Below the pieces are notes generated by a model, which saw nothing but the letters and a program-made list of their open reading frames with translations, was not told the origin of the DNA and searched no databases. Below, in pieces: positions 62,947 through 64,000 of a stretch of DNA of 64,000 nucleotides (the first letter of the stretch is position 1; each line of letters starts with the position of its first letter). The stretch lies in contig CAZRTJ010000003.1 in the NCBI GenBank assembly GCA_964602985.1, positions 62,001 to 126,000 on the forward strand, written 5' to 3'. Origin of the DNA: CAYZJB01 sp964602985 (GTDB lineage: Bacteria > CLD3 > SB21). The position numbers and the translations under genes are program-made.

Positions 62947-64000
62947 CTATGGCTTCGCGAAGGCGACATGCGCGTCCACACCGATCGCCTGGTCGAGACT
63001 TTGAAACCCATCGCGCTGCAGGCGCCGTACCAGGCCGCGCAGAATCGCCGCGCAGGCCCCCGGACCTTCGTAGACAAAACCCGTGTACAACTGCACCAAC
63101 GCCGCGCCCGAGCGAATCTTCTCGTACGCATCGTCCGCTGTGAAAATTCCCCCGACCCCGACGATCGGCACGTCCGCTTGCCGTCGAATGTACCGGATGA
63201 TCTCGGTCGATCGTCCCCTCACCGGCGCTCCACTCAAACCTCCCGTTTCGACGGCCCTCGCGGACCTCAGATGATCACGAGTGACGGTGGTGTTCGTCGC
63301 GACCACTCCATCCACGTGTTGTTCGATCACGACGGCCAGGACTTCGTCGATCTGCGGCCATGTCAGATCGGGTGCAATCTTGAGCAGGATCGGCTTGTGC
63401 GTGGGAGCGTTGTGGCTGCGCAGTGCGGCCAGGATGTCCGTCAGATACGCGCGGTCCTGCAACTGCCGCAGGTTCGGCGTGTTGGGGGAACTGACGTTGA
63501 CGACGAAGTAATCAGCGAACGGACGAAGCCGCGCAAACGACTTCAGGTAGTCCCCCGCCGCGTCCTTCAACTCTGCGACTTTGGACTTTCCGATATTGAC
63601 ACCGAGAGGAATACGGTGCGGAGAATGTCGCGAGAGACGGTCCGCCGTGGCGTCGGCTCCAGGATTGTTGAACCCAAATCGATTGATCAGCGCACGATCC
63701 TCCGGAAGTCGAAACAGTCTCGGCTTGGGATTGCCTTCCTGTTCGACGGCTGTGATCGTTCCGATCTCCGCAAATCCAAACCCGAGCCGGGGCCACACGG
63801 GAATGCAGGCGCCTCTCTTGTCAAAACCCGCCGCGAGACCGACGGGATTTTCAAACCTCACCCCCCACAACGATGTGCGCAGCATCGGGTGACGGTATTT
63901 CCAAAAGGGCTCACCCGCCCTAACCCACCAGGGATCCCGCTCGAGCCGTCGCAGGATGAGGTCGTGAATGCCCTCCGGATCGATCCGGAAGAGCAGCGGA
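62947..64000 (-). CDS. pyrD: Dihydroorotate dehydrogenase (quinone), class 2, 5' end outside window
   Basis: PyrD oxidises dihydroorotate to orotate in pyrimidine synthesis, passing electrons to quinone. Class 2 features are present: PLLFRIDPEGIHDL at the membrane-binding N-terminus, NPVGLAAGFDKRG, FGFNNPGAD, the catalytic-base loop NVSSPNTPNLRQLQ with its Ser, LKIAPDLT, and the FMN-phosphate loops VGVGGIFTADDA and LYTGFVYEGPG. An ATG at 63885 is internal to the domain. The frame stays open to the window end, and 350 residues are visible. The 194 bases between this gene and tamB hold nothing I can name. Confidence 0.95.
   Translation of the reverse strand, partial: PLLFRIDPEGIHDLILRRLERDPWWVRAGEPFWKYRHPMLRTSLWGVRFENPVGLAAGFDKRGACIPVWPRLGFGFAEIGTITAVEQEGNPKPRLFRLPEDRALINRFGFNNPGADATADRLSRHSPHRIPLGVNIGKSKVAELKDAAGDYLKSFARLRPFADYFVVNVSSPNTPNLRQLQDRAYLTDILAALRSHNAPTHKPILLKIAPDLTWPQIDEVLAVVIEQHVDGVVATNTTVTRDHLRSARAVETGGLSGAPVRGRSTEIIRYIRRQADVPIVGVGGIFTADDAYEKIRSGAALVQLYTGFVYEGPGACAAILRGLVRRLQRDGFQSLDQAIGVDAHVAFAKP

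Overview
This window carries about 50 protein-coding genes in tight, often overlapping operons, plus two broken genes. The organism is Gram-negative: there are TonB-receptor, FadL-like, Omp85-like and TolC outer-membrane proteins, TamB, and many lipoproteins with a cysteine at the end of the signal sequence. The mix of FadL/UPF0164-like porins, batD/batE, MoxR with DUF4129/DUF4350 proteins, GH113-like and CsgG-like proteins, and an Asp-type MurA points to the FCB superphylum or a neighbouring candidate phylum. That placement is inference from gene content. No rRNA, tRNA, CRISPR array, prophage or intact insertion sequence was recognised.

Layout. 1-6529 (+): end of cinA, a lone EutN/CcmL-type protein, murA, then membrane protein, DUF4129, DUF4350, MoxR ATPase and a small secreted protein, mostly joined by short overlaps. 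6555-8060 (-): SpoVR. 8226-9665 (+): NagZ-like GH3. 9638-29247 (-): a long collinear run from an M28 peptidase through batD, a small ORF, batE, comEC, a histidine kinase, its NtrC-type regulator, murI, marC, CsgG-like lipoprotein, HEAT protein, Na+/solute symporter, TonB receptor, DUF4139-like protein and a GH113-like protein. 29195-37411 (-): two envelope clusters of lipoproteins, beta-barrels and a TPR protein, headed by the radical-SAM gene amrS. 37586-39236 (+): purN and a CsgG-like protein. 39408-42382 (-): leuS and a lipoprotein. 42538-46310 (+): SH3-type lipoprotein, a decayed RAYT transposase, icd and three small membrane proteins. 46379-50338 (-): S9 peptidase and an unusual Omp85-like protein. 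50493-57702 (-): tolC/macA/macB-like export system, cysteine desulfurase, a DinB-like protein and a gene broken by an in-frame TAG. 57864-64000 (-): tatD, tamB and the 5'-truncated pyrD.

How the genes fit together. Most of the window serves envelope construction and stress: peptidoglycan precursors and recycling (murA, murI, NagZ-like), outer-membrane assembly (tamB, Omp85-like), efflux (tolC-macAB type), surface proteins (FadL-like porins with partner lipoproteins) and MoxR/Bat chaperone-type systems split over two loci. An NtrC-family regulator encoded here and a near-consensus sigma-54 promoter in front of tolC suggest, but do not prove, a regulatory link. The observations most worth following are MurA with Asp in place of the catalytic Cys, the lone EutN/CcmL protein, the Omp85 barrel with a beta-helix-like front end, the TAG-interrupted gene beside a His-less DinB-like protein, the RAYT relic, and the terminator hairpin inside the 5' end of the M28 peptidase gene.
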